64,000 nt of DNA from Actinomadura pelletieri DSM 43383 (GCF_003634705.1 NZ_RBWU01000001.1:186001-250000); one strand, 5' to 3'. Numbered from the stretch's first letter, positions 7,759 to 16,652 are shown. Notes: generated by a model not told the origin, from the sequence alone. Made by a program: numbers and translations.

Positions 7759-9838
7759 CACTCACCTCCAGGTCGGCCGCCGCGCAGACGGCGTCCAGGG
7801 CCACCAGGCCGCCGGCGGTCAGCCGCAGCGGGTTGATCTCGATCTCGGCGATCCGCGGGTCGGCGGCCAGCAGACCGCCGAGGGCCGTGACCACCTCCGC
7901 CAGCGCGGCGCGGTCGAGCGCCGGACCGCCGCGCCAGCCGTCGAGGAGTGCCCGTCCGGCCAGCTCGTCGGGCATGGCGGCGGCCTCGTCCGCGCTGAGC
8001 GGCGCGAGGCGGATGGACACGTCGGCCAGTGCCTCGGCGGTCGTGCCGCCCAGCCCGGCCAGCACGACGGGACCGAACACGGGGTCACGGCGGGCGCCGA
8101 CCACCAGGTCGACGCCCGGCGGCGCCATCGACTCCACGAGGAAGCGCCGGGCGCCCGCCGCCTCCAGGGCGTCGAGGGCCTCGTCGAGGTCGGCGGGTGT
8201 GCGCACGCCGAGCCTGACCCCGCCGATCTCGGTTTTGTGAAGGACGGCGGCGTCCAGCAGCTTGACCGCGACCGGGCCGGGCAGTTCGGCGAGCGCCCGG
8301 TGGGCGTCGGCGCGGTCGGCGCAGGCCCGCCCGGGCATCGTCGGCACGCCCAGCGCGCGGAGGACGCCCTTGGCCTGGTGCTCGTCCCAGGGGCCGGAGC
8401 CCAGATCCGGGACGGCGGTCGGGACGGGCGCCGTCGAGGTGTCTCCGCGATGGCGGGCACGGGCGTCGGCGAGCAGGGCGCGGGTCATGGCCGCGAGGCC
8501 GTGCGGCTCGGCGGCGACCGGCACCCCGCGGTCGAGCAGGGCGCGGCGGGTGTGCCGCACGCCGTCGCCCGCGCCGCCCAGCCCGAAGAGGAGGGGCGTG
8601 CCCGAGAGCCTGTCCGCGGCCTTGTCGATGGCTCCGACCAGGTCGAACGCATCCGGCTCGTGCAGGGCGTAACCGGCCAGGACATCGATGCCGGGGTCCG
8701 CAGCCACCGTGGTGAGGACGTCCGCGAAGCCAGGGCCGGGACGTCCGGTGTCGACGGGATTGTTCTGGTAGGTCAGCGGTGGAAGAAGCATGGACAGGGT
8801 GCGCCGCGCTTCATCCCCCAGTTCGGGAACGCGAGCGTCGCGTCCACGCAGCTCGTCGAGCAACAGCAAGGCCGGACCGGCCTGGCCAGTGACCACACCG
8901 ACCCCCGGGGCGACCTTCGGACGCAGCCGGACGAGCGACAGCGCGCCGACCGCGTCGACCAGTTCTCTCTCGTCGTCGACGACGACAGCCCCGGCCTGCG
9001 CGAGCGCGGCCCGGGTGGTGCGCCAGGACGTCGCGAGGGCGCCGGTGTGCGATGCCGCGAACGCCCCGATGTCGCTCCGGCCGACGACCAGCGCGACGAC
9101 CGGGCGGGTCCGGGTCAGCCGCGCGACCGTGTTCGCCAGCCGCCTGCCGTCGGCGACCGACTCGATGTGCAGCGCGACGGCGGTGGTCTCCTCGTCGTCC
9201 GCCAGCACGTCGAGGACGTCCTCGGCCGTGACGTCGGCGCCGTTACCGAGCCCGACCGCGAGGCTGACACCGTGCCCGGCCTCGGCGAGGGCGAAGGCCA
9301 GCGCGTGGTTGACACCGCCGCTGGCCGCGACGACGGCGATCCGGCCGGACGGCACGTCCGCCGCACCGGGGACGAAACTCGCGGTCAGCCCACGCCCCGG
9401 CCGGAGGAAACCGGACGTGTTCGGCCCGAGCAGCCGGATTCCGGTGCGCGCGGCCACGGCCTCCAGTTCGTTCTGGTGTCGTCGCCCTTCCGAGCCCGCC
9501 TCGGCGAACCCTCCGCCATAGACGACGGCGGCGCGCGCTCCGGCCTGCGCGGCCTCGGCAACGGCCGCGGCGCACACGGGCGCCGGAAGACAGATCAAGG
9601 CGAGATCGATCGGGCCATGCACGGCGGCGTCACCGATCGACGCGTGAATCCCGGCCCGAGGATCGGGACGGCGCGCATTCACCAGCGCCACATGACCGGG
9701 GAACCCACCCACCGATCGGGCCAGCGCCGCACCCAACTTCCCCGGATCGCGGGACACACCAACCACAGCGACCCCGCGCGGGTCGAACATCATGCCCACC
9801 CCCAACGCCGATCCCCCACGCACCACCATCTCCGTCAT
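7739..9838 (-). CDS. NDP-forming acyl-CoA synthetase (ATP-grasp fusion)
   Basis: This 699-residue protein fuses the parts of NDP-forming acyl-CoA synthetases. A CoA-binding Rossmann domain comes first (about 15-140, starting FDPRGVAVVGVSRDPGK). A succinyl-CoA-ligase-like domain follows (about 160-470), with His264 in ASHTGALA as the likely phospho-histidine. An ATP-grasp domain ends the protein (about 480-690; HEIGGVRLG-like segment and the metal-binding end EIEINPLRL). Encoded between the aryl-AMP ligase and the aryl-CoA hydroxylase with a 4-bp ATGA overlap upstream, it likely supplies the aryl-CoA substrate or finishes CoA transfer from aryl-AMP; which one is inference. It is not an AMP-forming enzyme. 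Confidence 0.88.
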   Translation of the reverse strand: MTEMVVRGGSALGVGMMFDPRGVAVVGVSRDPGKLGAALARSVGGFPGHVALVNARRPDPRAGIHASIGDAAVHGPIDLALICLPAPVCAAAVAEAAQAGARAAVVYGGGFAEAGSEGRRHQNELEAVAARTGIRLLGPNTSGFLRPGRGLTASFVPGAADVPSGRIAVVAASGGVNHALAFALAEAGHGVSLAVGLGNGADVTAEDVLDVLADDEETTAVALHIESVADGRRLANTVARLTRTRPVVALVVGRSDIGAFAASHTGALATSWRTTRAALAQAGAVVVDDERELVDAVGALSLVRLRPKVAPGVGVVTGQAGPALLLLDELRGRDARVPELGDEARRTLSMLLPPLTYQNNPVDTGRPGPGFADVLTTVAADPGIDVLAGYALHEPDAFDLVGAIDKAADRLSGTPLLFGLGGAGDGVRHTRRALLDRGVPVAAEPHGLAAMTRALLADARARHRGDTSTAPVPTAVPDLGSGPWDEHQAKGVLRALGVPTMPGRACADRADAHRALAELPGPVAVKLLDAAVLHKTEIGGVRLGVRTPADLDEALDALEAAGARRFLVESMAPPGVDLVVGARRDPVFGPVVLAGLGGTTAEALADVSIRLAPLSADEAAAMPDELAGRALLDGWRGGPALDRAALAEVVTALGGLLAADPRIAEIEINPLRLTAGGLVALDAVCAAADLEVSDDHAHQ

Positions 9839-11436
9839 GAGGTCTCCCGCCAGGACGAGAGCGTGGCGGCGTTGGCGCCGACCAGGTCGGTTCGGCCTGA
9901 GAGGACGGCGGTGATCGCGCGGTCGCGGTTCATGTCGTTGTCGACGAGGAGTGCGGGCAGGTCGTGGTGGAGCCTGGCCTGTTCGGTCAGAAGGGTGCGG
10001 GTGTAGGGGGTGCCGCCGTGCACCGCCACCAGTGCCGGACCGGCCTTGACCAGCGTCGACATCGTCTCGCGGGCATCGGGCAGGGCGGACTCGTGGTGCG
10101 GGGCTGTGATCCAGGCGCCCCAGCGTCCCGTGGCCGGGGTCGGGGATAGGAGGAGAGTGTCATCGCCGATTGGGGTGCGGGCGACGGCGGTGGCGCCGGT
10201 GGGTTCGACCAGGAGGGTGCGGCTGGGCAGCGGGCGGCCCGCCACGTTCAGCGGGGTGTCCAGTGGCTCGGTGCCGTGGGCGGCTCGCCAGTGCTCGTGG
10301 CTGGCCTTTACGAAGTCCGGGGCGCGGCGGGCCAGTCGTGCGTCGGTGATGCTGCGGGACAGGAAGTGGTACGCGAACTGCCACGGCTCGAACGCGTCGT
10401 GGTAGCGCCCGAAGTGCTCCCACCAGCCCAGGCTCGGGCCGGCGGCGTTCTGGATCGCCTCCACCGACGGACGTGCGGCGGCCTCGTACGCGGCTAGCGC
10501 GGCCGGGAGGTCGTCGCCGTGCCGGGCCAGCGCGGCGGACAGGGCGACCGCGTCCTCCATGGCCATCTTCGTGCCGGAGCCCACGGAGAAGTGCGCGGTG
10601 TGCGCGGCGTCGCCGAGGAGTACCACGGGACGCGGGTCGGTCACGTGCCACCGGCGGGCCCGGCGGGTTCGGAAGTTGCTCCAGCGGGAGTTGTTGACCA
10701 GCAGCCGCCGTCCGTCGATCTGCTCGGCGAACAGGTCCTCCAGATACTCCTTGCTGATCATGTCGCTGGGGCCCGGTGGCCGGGTGACGTCGAACCGGTC
10801 GAGGCCCGCCGCGCGCCAGGACTTCTCGTCGGTCTCGACGATGAACGTGCTCACGTTCGGGCTGATGGGGTAGCCGTGGACGGCGAACACGCCGTGGGGA
10901 CCGCGTTCGTGGACGAACGTCAGCCCGTCGAACGTGTAGTCGGTGCCGAACCAGATGAACTTGGCCGTCGCCGTCTCGACCGACGGTTCCAGCCGGTCGG
11001 CCAGGTGGACGCGGATGCGCGAGGAGGCTCCGTCCGCGGCGACGACCAGGTCGTAGCCGTCCAGGTCGGACAGGTCGGCCTCGGCGCTGAACCGCAGGTC
11101 GGCGCCCATGTCGCGGGCGCGTTCCTGGAGGAGGGCGAGGAGGGTGCGGCGCGAGATCGCGGCCATGCCGTTGCCGCCGCAGCGGATGCGCTCGCCCTTG
11201 AGCCGCACCTCGATGTCCTGCCAGTGGCGGCCGTGCTCGTCGAGGGCCTCCCGCAGGACGGGGTCGGCCGCATGGATGCCGGCGAGCGTGCGGTCGGAGA
11301 AGACGACCCCGAAGCCGAACGCGTCGTCGGCGCGGTTGCGCTCGAAGACCGTCACTTCGGCCGCCGGGTCGGCCTGCCGGATCAGGGCGGCGAAGAACAG
11401 GCCGCCCGGACCGCCGCCGACTACCGCGATGCGCAT
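9835..11436 (-). CDS. FAD monooxygenase, salicylyl-CoA 5-hydroxylase-like
   Basis: A 533-residue aromatic hydroxylase. The FAD Rossmann motif GGGPGGLFF is at about residues 7-15, the DG-type middle motif at DLVVAADGASSRIR, and the GD motif at VVLLGDAAHTAHF, followed by GSGTKMAMEDA. This matches the aryl-CoA hydroxylases (salicylyl-CoA and anthraniloyl-CoA type) rather than free-acid hydroxylases. After about residue 380 the chain continues for ~150 residues. The end (DRAITAVLSGRTDLVGA) looks like the last strands of an old-yellow-enzyme barrel, so it may be a shortened version of the second domain of bifunctional relatives. ATG 11436 with GGAGG five bases upstream is the start; the ATG-less extension to 11475 is unlikely. 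Gentisate dioxygenase is not present in the window. Confidence 0.85.
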   Translation of the reverse strand: MRIAVVGGGPGGLFFAALIRQADPAAEVTVFERNRADDAFGFGVVFSDRTLAGIHAADPVLREALDEHGRHWQDIEVRLKGERIRCGGNGMAAISRRTLLALLQERARDMGADLRFSAEADLSDLDGYDLVVAADGASSRIRVHLADRLEPSVETATAKFIWFGTDYTFDGLTFVHERGPHGVFAVHGYPISPNVSTFIVETDEKSWRAAGLDRFDVTRPPGPSDMISKEYLEDLFAEQIDGRRLLVNNSRWSNFRTRRARRWHVTDPRPVVLLGDAAHTAHFSVGSGTKMAMEDAVALSAALARHGDDLPAALAAYEAAARPSVEAIQNAAGPSLGWWEHFGRYHDAFEPWQFAYHFLSRSITDARLARRAPDFVKASHEHWRAAHGTEPLDTPLNVAGRPLPSRTLLVEPTGATAVARTPIGDDTLLLSPTPATGRWGAWITAPHHESALPDARETMSTLVKAGPALVAVHGGTPYTRTLLTEQARLHHDLPALLVDNDMNRDRAITAVLSGRTDLVGANAATLSSWRETS

Positions 11437-11490
11437 GGTGTCCTCCTTCGTCGCACGCAAATATATGACATTCAAAATGCGGCCGTCTAG

Positions 11491-11515
11491 ATTCTGAAAC
11501 AGGTTGGCTCAGGTC
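11491..11515. promoter_or_regulatory. PaaX-type operator candidate at the hydroxylase promoter
   Basis: ATTCTGAAACAGGTTGG begins an imperfect dyad (TTCTGA-N11-TCAGGT) about 60 bp upstream of the hydroxylase start and touching the paaX-like stop codon. Its core TCTGAAACAG is identical to the site upstream of the PaaX gene, as expected if one regulator controls both. Confidence 0.5.
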
Positions 11516-12303
11516 AGCAGGTGGTCGACATGGGCCTGTGCCTCGGCTCGCAGCAGGCCGTGGGCCTCCAGGAACACCTCGTGCGCGGCGCGGCCACGCC
11601 AGCCTTCGGGCAGCAGTTCGGGCGGCAGGTCCGGGTCCCGGAAGGGGAACTGGCGGTAGTCCTGCGTGAGGCGTGTCCGCTCGACGAGCGCCTCGGCGCC
11701 GCGTAGGTCGTCGGCGCGGTACCGGGCGATCCTCGGTCGGTACCGGCCGAGGAGTTCCCCGTAGTCGGCGTCGAGCGCGTCCAGGTCCCAGGCCCTGGAC
11801 GCCATGTCGCGGTCGGCCGCGGCACCCTCCGAGCGGGCGCGTAGGACGTCGAGGCGGATCGAGGACGAGCCGTCCAGACCCTCCCGCACCTGGTCGGACC
11901 GGTCGTGCGGGCTGATCCACACCGCCGACGCCAGCGGGCCGAACCCCAGCCAGGACAGCCGTTTGCGCAGCCGCTCACGCAGCGCCCGGTCGGCCTCGGG
12001 GACCGAGTAGACGACCATGTGCCAGTTGCCGTCCCACGGTCCGCGCTCGCGAACGAAGATCCGTTCCCTGCCCTCGTCGAGCAGCCGCCAGGCGGCGTCG
12101 GTCAGGGCGTAGACGGTCTCCCTGCCCTCGCGCCGGGCGTCCAGCCAACCTTCCTTGCGCATCCGGGTCGCCACCACCCGGGTCGTGGACTCCGGCACGC
12201 CGAAACACTCCATCAACGCCACCAGCCCGCGCAGCCGCACCTCTCCGTCCCGGTAGCGCAGGTAGTCGCCGAAGAGGTCGAACACCAAGGACCGCGGTTT
12301 CAC
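11509..12303 (-). CDS. PaaX-family transcriptional repressor
   Basis: A 264-residue regulator with the PaaX layout. An N-terminal winged helix comes first (about 5-75, LRGLVALMECFGVPESTTRVVATRMRKEGW). A central ferredoxin-like domain follows (about 95-175, WHMVVYSVPEADRALRERLRK). A C-terminal domain runs to the end (FRDPDLPPELLPEGWRGRAA), the usual family signature. PaaX proteins repress aromatic-CoA catabolic operons and are released by aryl-CoA thioesters. It is encoded directly upstream of the aryl-CoA hydroxylase operon on the same strand, with a shared operator motif at both promoters. An aryl-CoA such as salicylyl-CoA is the likely inducer (inference). Confidence 0.92.
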   Translation of the reverse strand: MKPRSLVFDLFGDYLRYRDGEVRLRGLVALMECFGVPESTTRVVATRMRKEGWLDARREGRETVYALTDAAWRLLDEGRERIFVRERGPWDGNWHMVVYSVPEADRALRERLRKRLSWLGFGPLASAVWISPHDRSDQVREGLDGSSSIRLDVLRARSEGAAADRDMASRAWDLDALDADYGELLGRYRPRIARYRADDLRGAEALVERTRLTQDYRQFPFRDPDLPPELLPEGWRGRAAHEVFLEAHGLLRAEAQAHVDHLLT

Positions 12304-12316
12304 GATGCCTCCCGGA

Positions 12317-12340
12317 AATCTGATCTAACTGTTTCAGATT
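12317..12340. promoter_or_regulatory. PaaX-type operator candidate at the regulator's own promoter
   Basis: A perfect 7-bp inverted repeat AATCTGA-N10-TCAGATT lies 14 bp upstream of the PaaX start. Read on the minus strand it contains TCTGAAACAG, the same core as the site at 11491-11515. Confidence 0.55.
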
Positions 12341-12359
12341 GCCGACGATCGTCTCACAT

Positions 12360-13553
12360 TCATCCTAAAGATGTGGGTAGATGGCCCGCCATCCTGGCGA
12401 TGCGCAGTCCGGTGTGCAGGTCGCGGCGGACGTTGCCGTCCGAGAGGTCGCAGTCGACGATCTCCCGGATGCGGTCCAGGCGGTAGTACAGCGTGCTGCG
12501 GTGGATGGCGAGCCGGGACGCGGTCAGTGTCATGTCGCCCGAGCAGGCCAGATAGCTCTCCAGCGTCTCGGCGAGCAGGGCGCTGTTGGACGCCGCCAGC
12601 AGCCGCTGCACGCCGCGCGGGAGATCGTTCGGGACGAGCGACTCGATCGGCAGCCGCGTCAGCAGCTTGTCCACGCCCATGTCGTCCCAGAAGGCGGCGC
12701 GGCCATAGCTCTCCGGGCTCAGCAGCCCCGCCCGCCACGCGAGCCTGGCCTCCAGAAAGGACTCCACGGCCAGTTCCAGCGTGGACCGCCCGCCCCCGAC
12801 ACCCGCCCTGATCACCTCCAGACCCGGGGTGCTCATCACCCGGTCGAGCCGGCCGGGGTCGATCCGGCGCGGGAAGAGCAGCACTCCTTCGTCCCCGACG
12901 ATCGTTCCCGGCACCTTCACCGTGGTCCAGCGCTCGATGAACCCCATGGTCTTGTCGACCGCCAGCCTGGTCATCGAGAGCGGGTGGGGGTCCGGAGCGC
13001 GCAGGACCAGCACCCGGTACTCGCCGGACTCCTCGATCAGGCCCTCGGCGATCAGCTCCGCCGAGGCCCGGCGCCGGTCATGTTCGGTGCCGTCCTCCCG
13101 GAGCAGCCAGCCGAGCAGGCGGTGCGCGCGGTCCTCGTGGAGTTTGGCGTCCAGCAGCCGCAGCGCCAGCAGCTCCCCGATCACCGAGGCCGCGCGCTCC
13201 ACCTCATCCCGTGCCCGCGCGGTCAGCGGGGAGTCCCCGGCGGACTCGTCCGGGAAATAGAGGAGGTGGCCGACCTGCCGTCCCTCGTAGTGCAGGCGGA
13301 TGACGACCCGCGCGTCCAGCGGGCCCTCGGCCGGGAGGAGGACGGCGTGCGGGCCGTGCCGGTCGTGCGCCGCGCCGGCGGCGGCCAGGTCCCAGGTGTC
13401 GCTGCGGGCGATGACCAGGGCGAGCCGGGACCGGTCGGCGTCCGAGTCGTGCATGCTGTAGGCGATCACCTTCATACCGGTGCCGAGGACGATCACCGGC
13501 CGGCCGAGCGCGGCCGCCAGGTCCTGGACCGCGTCGTCGAGGTTCAGGTTCAC
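12360..13553 (-). CDS. PucR/CdaR-family transcriptional regulator
   Basis: A 397-residue protein. The N-terminal ~170 residues look like a GAF-type sensory domain (VNLNLDDAVQDLAAALGRPVIVLG). A GGDEF-like CdaR middle region follows (about 190-310). The C-terminal PucR helix-turn-helix (about 335-390) contains LESYLACSGDMTLTASRLAIHRSTLYYRLDRI, the family hallmark (quoted in two parts of the same helix pair). The start GTG 13553 follows a strong GGGAGGGGAGGAGGGTGAG purine tract. It is the last gene of the minus-strand meta-cleavage operon, 23 bp after the flavin reductase, so it is probably the pathway regulator. The inducer is unknown. Confidence 0.88.
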   Translation of the reverse strand: MNLNLDDAVQDLAAALGRPVIVLGTGMKVIAYSMHDSDADRSRLALVIARSDTWDLAAAGAAHDRHGPHAVLLPAEGPLDARVVIRLHYEGRQVGHLLYFPDESAGDSPLTARARDEVERAASVIGELLALRLLDAKLHEDRAHRLLGWLLREDGTEHDRRRASAELIAEGLIEESGEYRVLVLRAPDPHPLSMTRLAVDKTMGFIERWTTVKVPGTIVGDEGVLLFPRRIDPGRLDRVMSTPGLEVIRAGVGGGRSTLELAVESFLEARLAWRAGLLSPESYGRAAFWDDMGVDKLLTRLPIESLVPNDLPRGVQRLLAASNSALLAETLESYLACSGDMTLTASRLAIHRSTLYYRLDRIREIVDCDLSDGNVRRDLHTGLRIARMAGHLPTSLG

Positions 13554-13576
13554 CTCACCCTCCTCCCCTCCCGACG

Positions 13577-14131
13577 TTATGCGCTCTGACCAGGGGATTT
13601 CGACGCGTCGCGGCCCTCCTCGCCCGGCGGCAGGGGGTTGAAGTGCCCGTAACCGCCCCGGTAGAAGAGCAGCGGCTGGGTCCGGCGCTCCACCGCGAGG
13701 CCGGTGACCCGGCCCAGCACGATCAGATGGTCGCCGCCCTCGCTGATGCTCTCGTAGGAGCAGTCGACCCAGGAGACGACGCCGTCCAGGATCGGGGCCC
13801 CGGACGGTGCCGGCCGCCACGCGGTCCGGGCGAACTTGTCGATGATCCCGGACGCGAAGTGCCGGCACACGTCCTCCTGGTCGGCCGCCAGCACGTTCAC
13901 GCAGAACGAGCCGCCGGTCCGCATCCGCTGGAAGCTGCCCGACCCGCGGGTGATCATGAATCCGACCAGCGGCGGGTCCAGGGACACCGAGGTGAAGGAG
14001 CCCACGGCGAAGCCCCGCGGCACGCCCTCGCCGTCCAGGCCGGTGACGACCACCACACCCGTCGGGTACGACCCCAGCGTCTCGCGGAAGGCCCGGGGTT
14101 CGATGGGCGTGGTCGTGAGCTGCTCGGTCAT
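13577..14131 (-). CDS. Flavin reductase (HpaC/HsaB-like)
   Basis: The 184-residue protein has the flavin-reductase-like fold of two-component monooxygenases. It opens with RAFRETLGSYPTGVVVVTG, followed by GFAVGSFTSVSLDPPLVGFM, SFCVNVLAADQ and a C-terminal PLLFYRGGYGHF. It should pass reduced FAD or FMN to the HpaB-type oxygenase encoded 20 bp upstream. ATG 14131 is chosen since it starts right before the conserved fold and follows GGGGGAAGAG; the longer frame to 14194 runs into the upstream gene. It acts in the cytoplasm with NADH or NADPH. Confidence 0.92.
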   Translation of the reverse strand: MTEQLTTTPIEPRAFRETLGSYPTGVVVVTGLDGEGVPRGFAVGSFTSVSLDPPLVGFMITRGSGSFQRMRTGGSFCVNVLAADQEDVCRHFASGIIDKFARTAWRPAPSGAPILDGVVSWVDCSYESISEGGDHLIVLGRVTGLAVERRTQPLLFYRGGYGHFNPLPPGEEGRDASKSPGQSA

Positions 14132-14151
14132 GGGCTCTTCCCCCTCGCCGG

Positions 14152-15723
14152 TCAGTGCCGCCCGTTGACGGTGACGTCGCCGTTCTGGAGCCATGTGTCA
14201 CCGGTCCAGCCGTCCAGGTCGTAGTCGCTCATGCACTGCTCCACGAGCCCCTTCAGGTCGTCGGCGACGCCGCTCATGCCGGTGAAGCGCAGCATGTCGA
14301 TGCGGATGCCCTCGTGGTTGCCCGAGTAGTTCCGCTCGTACAGGTCGTGCCGGCCGCCGAACTCGCTGCCGAGGGCGTCCCACAGCAGCTTGATGACCTT
14401 GTTGCGGCGCTCGGCGTCGTAGCCGGCGGAGCCGCGGAAGTACCGGTCCAGGTAGGGGCGGATCTCCGGGCTGTGGAAGTCGAGCGCGCTGGACGGCTGG
14501 ACGATCATCCCGCCGGCCACGATCTGCTGGACGATCTCCTTCACCCGCGGCATCACGGTGGTGTCGATGACCCGGGCCATCGCACCGGTGCCCGTGTTCG
14601 GCAGGTAGGCGCCGCCCGGGGTGACGTGCGGGTCCTGGACGAGCGCCTCGCTGATGGACCACAGCAGCTGCCGCCAGGCGAGGATCTCGCCGATGTTGGC
14701 CTGGACGCCGCGGAAGGAGCCGGTGCCGGCCGACTCGGTGGCCATCAGCACGAGCCCGGCGATGAAGTCGAGCTTGGTGGCGAGCCTGGTGTTGCCGTGC
14801 AGCAGCGCCCGCTCGGGGTAGCCGGTCGCGGGAAGGAAGGAGTTGGACCGCTCGATGTCGCGGTAGACGAGCACGTTCTCCCAGGGGATCAGCACATCGT
14901 CGAAGACGATGATCGCGTCGTTCTCGTCGAAGCGGCTCGACAGCGGGTAGTCGAACGGCGCGCCGGTGGTCGCCGCCGCCATCTCGTACGAGGGACGGGA
15001 GAACGCCTTCACCCCCGGGGCGCCCATGTCGGCGAAGAACGCGACCGCGTACTCCTCCTTCGCGACCGGCTGGAAGGACGCCACGAAGGTGTAGTTGCTC
15101 AGCACGCTGCCGGTGGCGACCATCTTGGCGCCGTTGACGACGATGCCCGCGTCGGTCTCCCGCACGACGCGCACGAACACGTCGTTGGACTCGACCGGCT
15201 TGTCACGGTCCACCGGCGGGTTGACGATCGCGTGGTTGAAGAACCACATCCGCTCCTGCGCCTCCCGGTACCAGGCGCGGGCGTTGTCGGCGTAGTCGCC
15301 GTAGAAGTCGGGGAAGTCGCCGAGCGTGCCGAGGAACGTCGCCTTGAAGTCGGGGGTACGGCCCATGTAGCCGTAGCTCATCCTGCTCCACGCCCTGATG
15401 GCGTCCCGGGCCTCGACCAGCTCCTGGCGGCTGCGGCTGCTGCGGAAGAACTTGTGCGTGTAGCCGCCCGATCCGGTGTCGGTCTCGGTGGTCAGCACGT
15501 CCTTGTGCTCGGGGTCGTGCAGCGCGTCGTACAGTCGCGCGACGCTGCGGATCGAGTTGCGGAACGCCGGGTGGACGGTGACGTCCTCGACCTTCTCGCC
15601 GTAGATGTAGATCTCCCGCGAGTCACGGAGCGACTCGATGTACTCGGCGCCGGTGAGCGGCGCGTTGCGGGGCCGTCCCGAGTCGGGTCCGGTGGTGTCG
15701 GTACGGATGTCCTGCGTGGTCAT
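14152..15723 (-). CDS. HpaB-family FADH2-dependent phenol monooxygenase
   Basis: A 523-residue oxygenase of the 4-hydroxyphenylacetate 3-monooxygenase family, with an acyl-CoA-dehydrogenase-like fold. Typical segments are GAEYIESLRDSREIYIYGE near residue 25, RMSYGYMGRTPDF, GDYADNARAWYREAQER, and ENVLVYRDIE ahead of the C-terminal helical bundle. It hydroxylates a phenol to a catechol using FADH2 from the reductase encoded next. The extradiol dioxygenase and hydrolase upstream would then cleave that catechol. Relatives act on 4-hydroxyphenylacetate, chlorophenols, nitrophenols and the steroid phenol 3-HSA, so the exact substrate is open. Start ATG 15723 has GGAG seven bases upstream. Confidence 0.9.
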   Translation of the reverse strand: MTTQDIRTDTTGPDSGRPRNAPLTGAEYIESLRDSREIYIYGEKVEDVTVHPAFRNSIRSVARLYDALHDPEHKDVLTTETDTGSGGYTHKFFRSSRSRQELVEARDAIRAWSRMSYGYMGRTPDFKATFLGTLGDFPDFYGDYADNARAWYREAQERMWFFNHAIVNPPVDRDKPVESNDVFVRVVRETDAGIVVNGAKMVATGSVLSNYTFVASFQPVAKEEYAVAFFADMGAPGVKAFSRPSYEMAAATTGAPFDYPLSSRFDENDAIIVFDDVLIPWENVLVYRDIERSNSFLPATGYPERALLHGNTRLATKLDFIAGLVLMATESAGTGSFRGVQANIGEILAWRQLLWSISEALVQDPHVTPGGAYLPNTGTGAMARVIDTTVMPRVKEIVQQIVAGGMIVQPSSALDFHSPEIRPYLDRYFRGSAGYDAERRNKVIKLLWDALGSEFGGRHDLYERNYSGNHEGIRIDMLRFTGMSGVADDLKGLVEQCMSDYDLDGWTGDTWLQNGDVTVNGRH

Positions 15724-15791
15724 GAAAGCTCCTCGTGGATGGAACGCGCGTGATGCCCTGCGGCCTGGCCGGGGTGCTCTGCCAGGGCGGG

Positions 15792-16652
15792 TCAGTGCTT
15801 GTGGCCCCAGACGTCCGGGCCGGGGAGCCGGCAGACCTCCCAGGTGGCGTCGTCGATGACTCGGCCGCCGTAGCCGAACTCGGTGTGCACGCCGACCGGC
15901 GACTCGACGTAGAAGGAGAACATGTCGTCGTTGGTGTGCTTGCCGATCGACATGGTGACCGGCACGTCCTTCTCCTGGACGAGATCCCAGGAGAGGCCGA
16001 CCTCGTCCGGGTCGGTCACCTCGACCATGAAGTGGTGCAGGACGTTCGGGATGTCGAAGAACGAGCCGTCCACCAGCGCGAGGCTGTGGTGCCGGCCGTT
16101 GATGTGCATGAACGACGCGCTGAACGGCGAGTCGATCATGTAGTCGCTGAGGCGGAACCCCAGGACGTCCTGGTAGAACCGCTGGGTCTTCTCCAGCTCG
16201 CGGGTGGTGAGGACGACGTGCCCGAAGCCGAGGTCGTCGGCGACGAATCCGCCGAGCCCGCGCGGCGAGGTGAACTCCTCCGAGGTGACGGACGGCCCGG
16301 TGTACAGCTCCACCCGGTGGCCGGCCGGGTCGAGGAAGTGCACCATCTCCCGCACGCGGCGGACTTCGAGTTCCTCCGCGGTGGCGGCGGTCACCTCCAC
16401 GCCGGACGCCTGCACCCGGTCGGCGGCGGCGCGTAGTTCGTCGCTCGTCCCGAGCTGCCAGCCGTAGTAGGCGCCGCCGTCGACGTCGGACGGCTCGATG
16501 ATGATGCGCTGCTCGAAGGAGTCCATCCGGAAGCCGGTCCTGCCGGTGTCCGAACGCACCTCCGCCAGGCCGAGGACGTCCGTCGCGTACGCGCTGAAGG
16601 CGGCGGGGTCGGTCGAGTTGAGGCCGGTGTAGCCCAGTTGCTGGATGTCCAT
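15792..16652 (-). CDS. Type I extradiol ring-cleavage dioxygenase (VOC fold)
   Basis: A two-domain vicinal-oxygen-chelate enzyme of 286 residues, the usual length for BphC/HsaC. The Fe(II) ligands can be assigned: His145 in GFGHVVL, His207 in VLHHFMVEV and Glu258 in GVHTEFGYG. His188-His189 in GRHHSLAL supplies the catalytic acid/base. It should open a catechol made by the HpaB-type enzyme by meta cleavage. It lies 2 bp after the hydrolase gene, with GGAGA as ribosome site inside the hydrolase 3' end. A bulky catechol (biphenyl-, steroid- or alkyl-type) would suit the partner hydrolase; this is inference. Confidence 0.92.
   Translation of the reverse strand: MDIQQLGYTGLNSTDPAAFSAYATDVLGLAEVRSDTGRTGFRMDSFEQRIIIEPSDVDGGAYYGWQLGTSDELRAAADRVQASGVEVTAATAEELEVRRVREMVHFLDPAGHRVELYTGPSVTSEEFTSPRGLGGFVADDLGFGHVVLTTRELEKTQRFYQDVLGFRLSDYMIDSPFSASFMHINGRHHSLALVDGSFFDIPNVLHHFMVEVTDPDEVGLSWDLVQEKDVPVTMSIGKHTNDDMFSFYVESPVGVHTEFGYGGRVIDDATWEVCRLPGPDVWGHKH

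Noticed and set aside
7745..10006. Plus-strand open frame of about 750 codons opposite the acyl-CoA synthetase gene
   Set aside because: Arg/Gly/Pro/His-rich composition without any family motif, and the opposite strand encodes a clear NDP-forming acyl-CoA synthetase. It is a GC-bias artefact.
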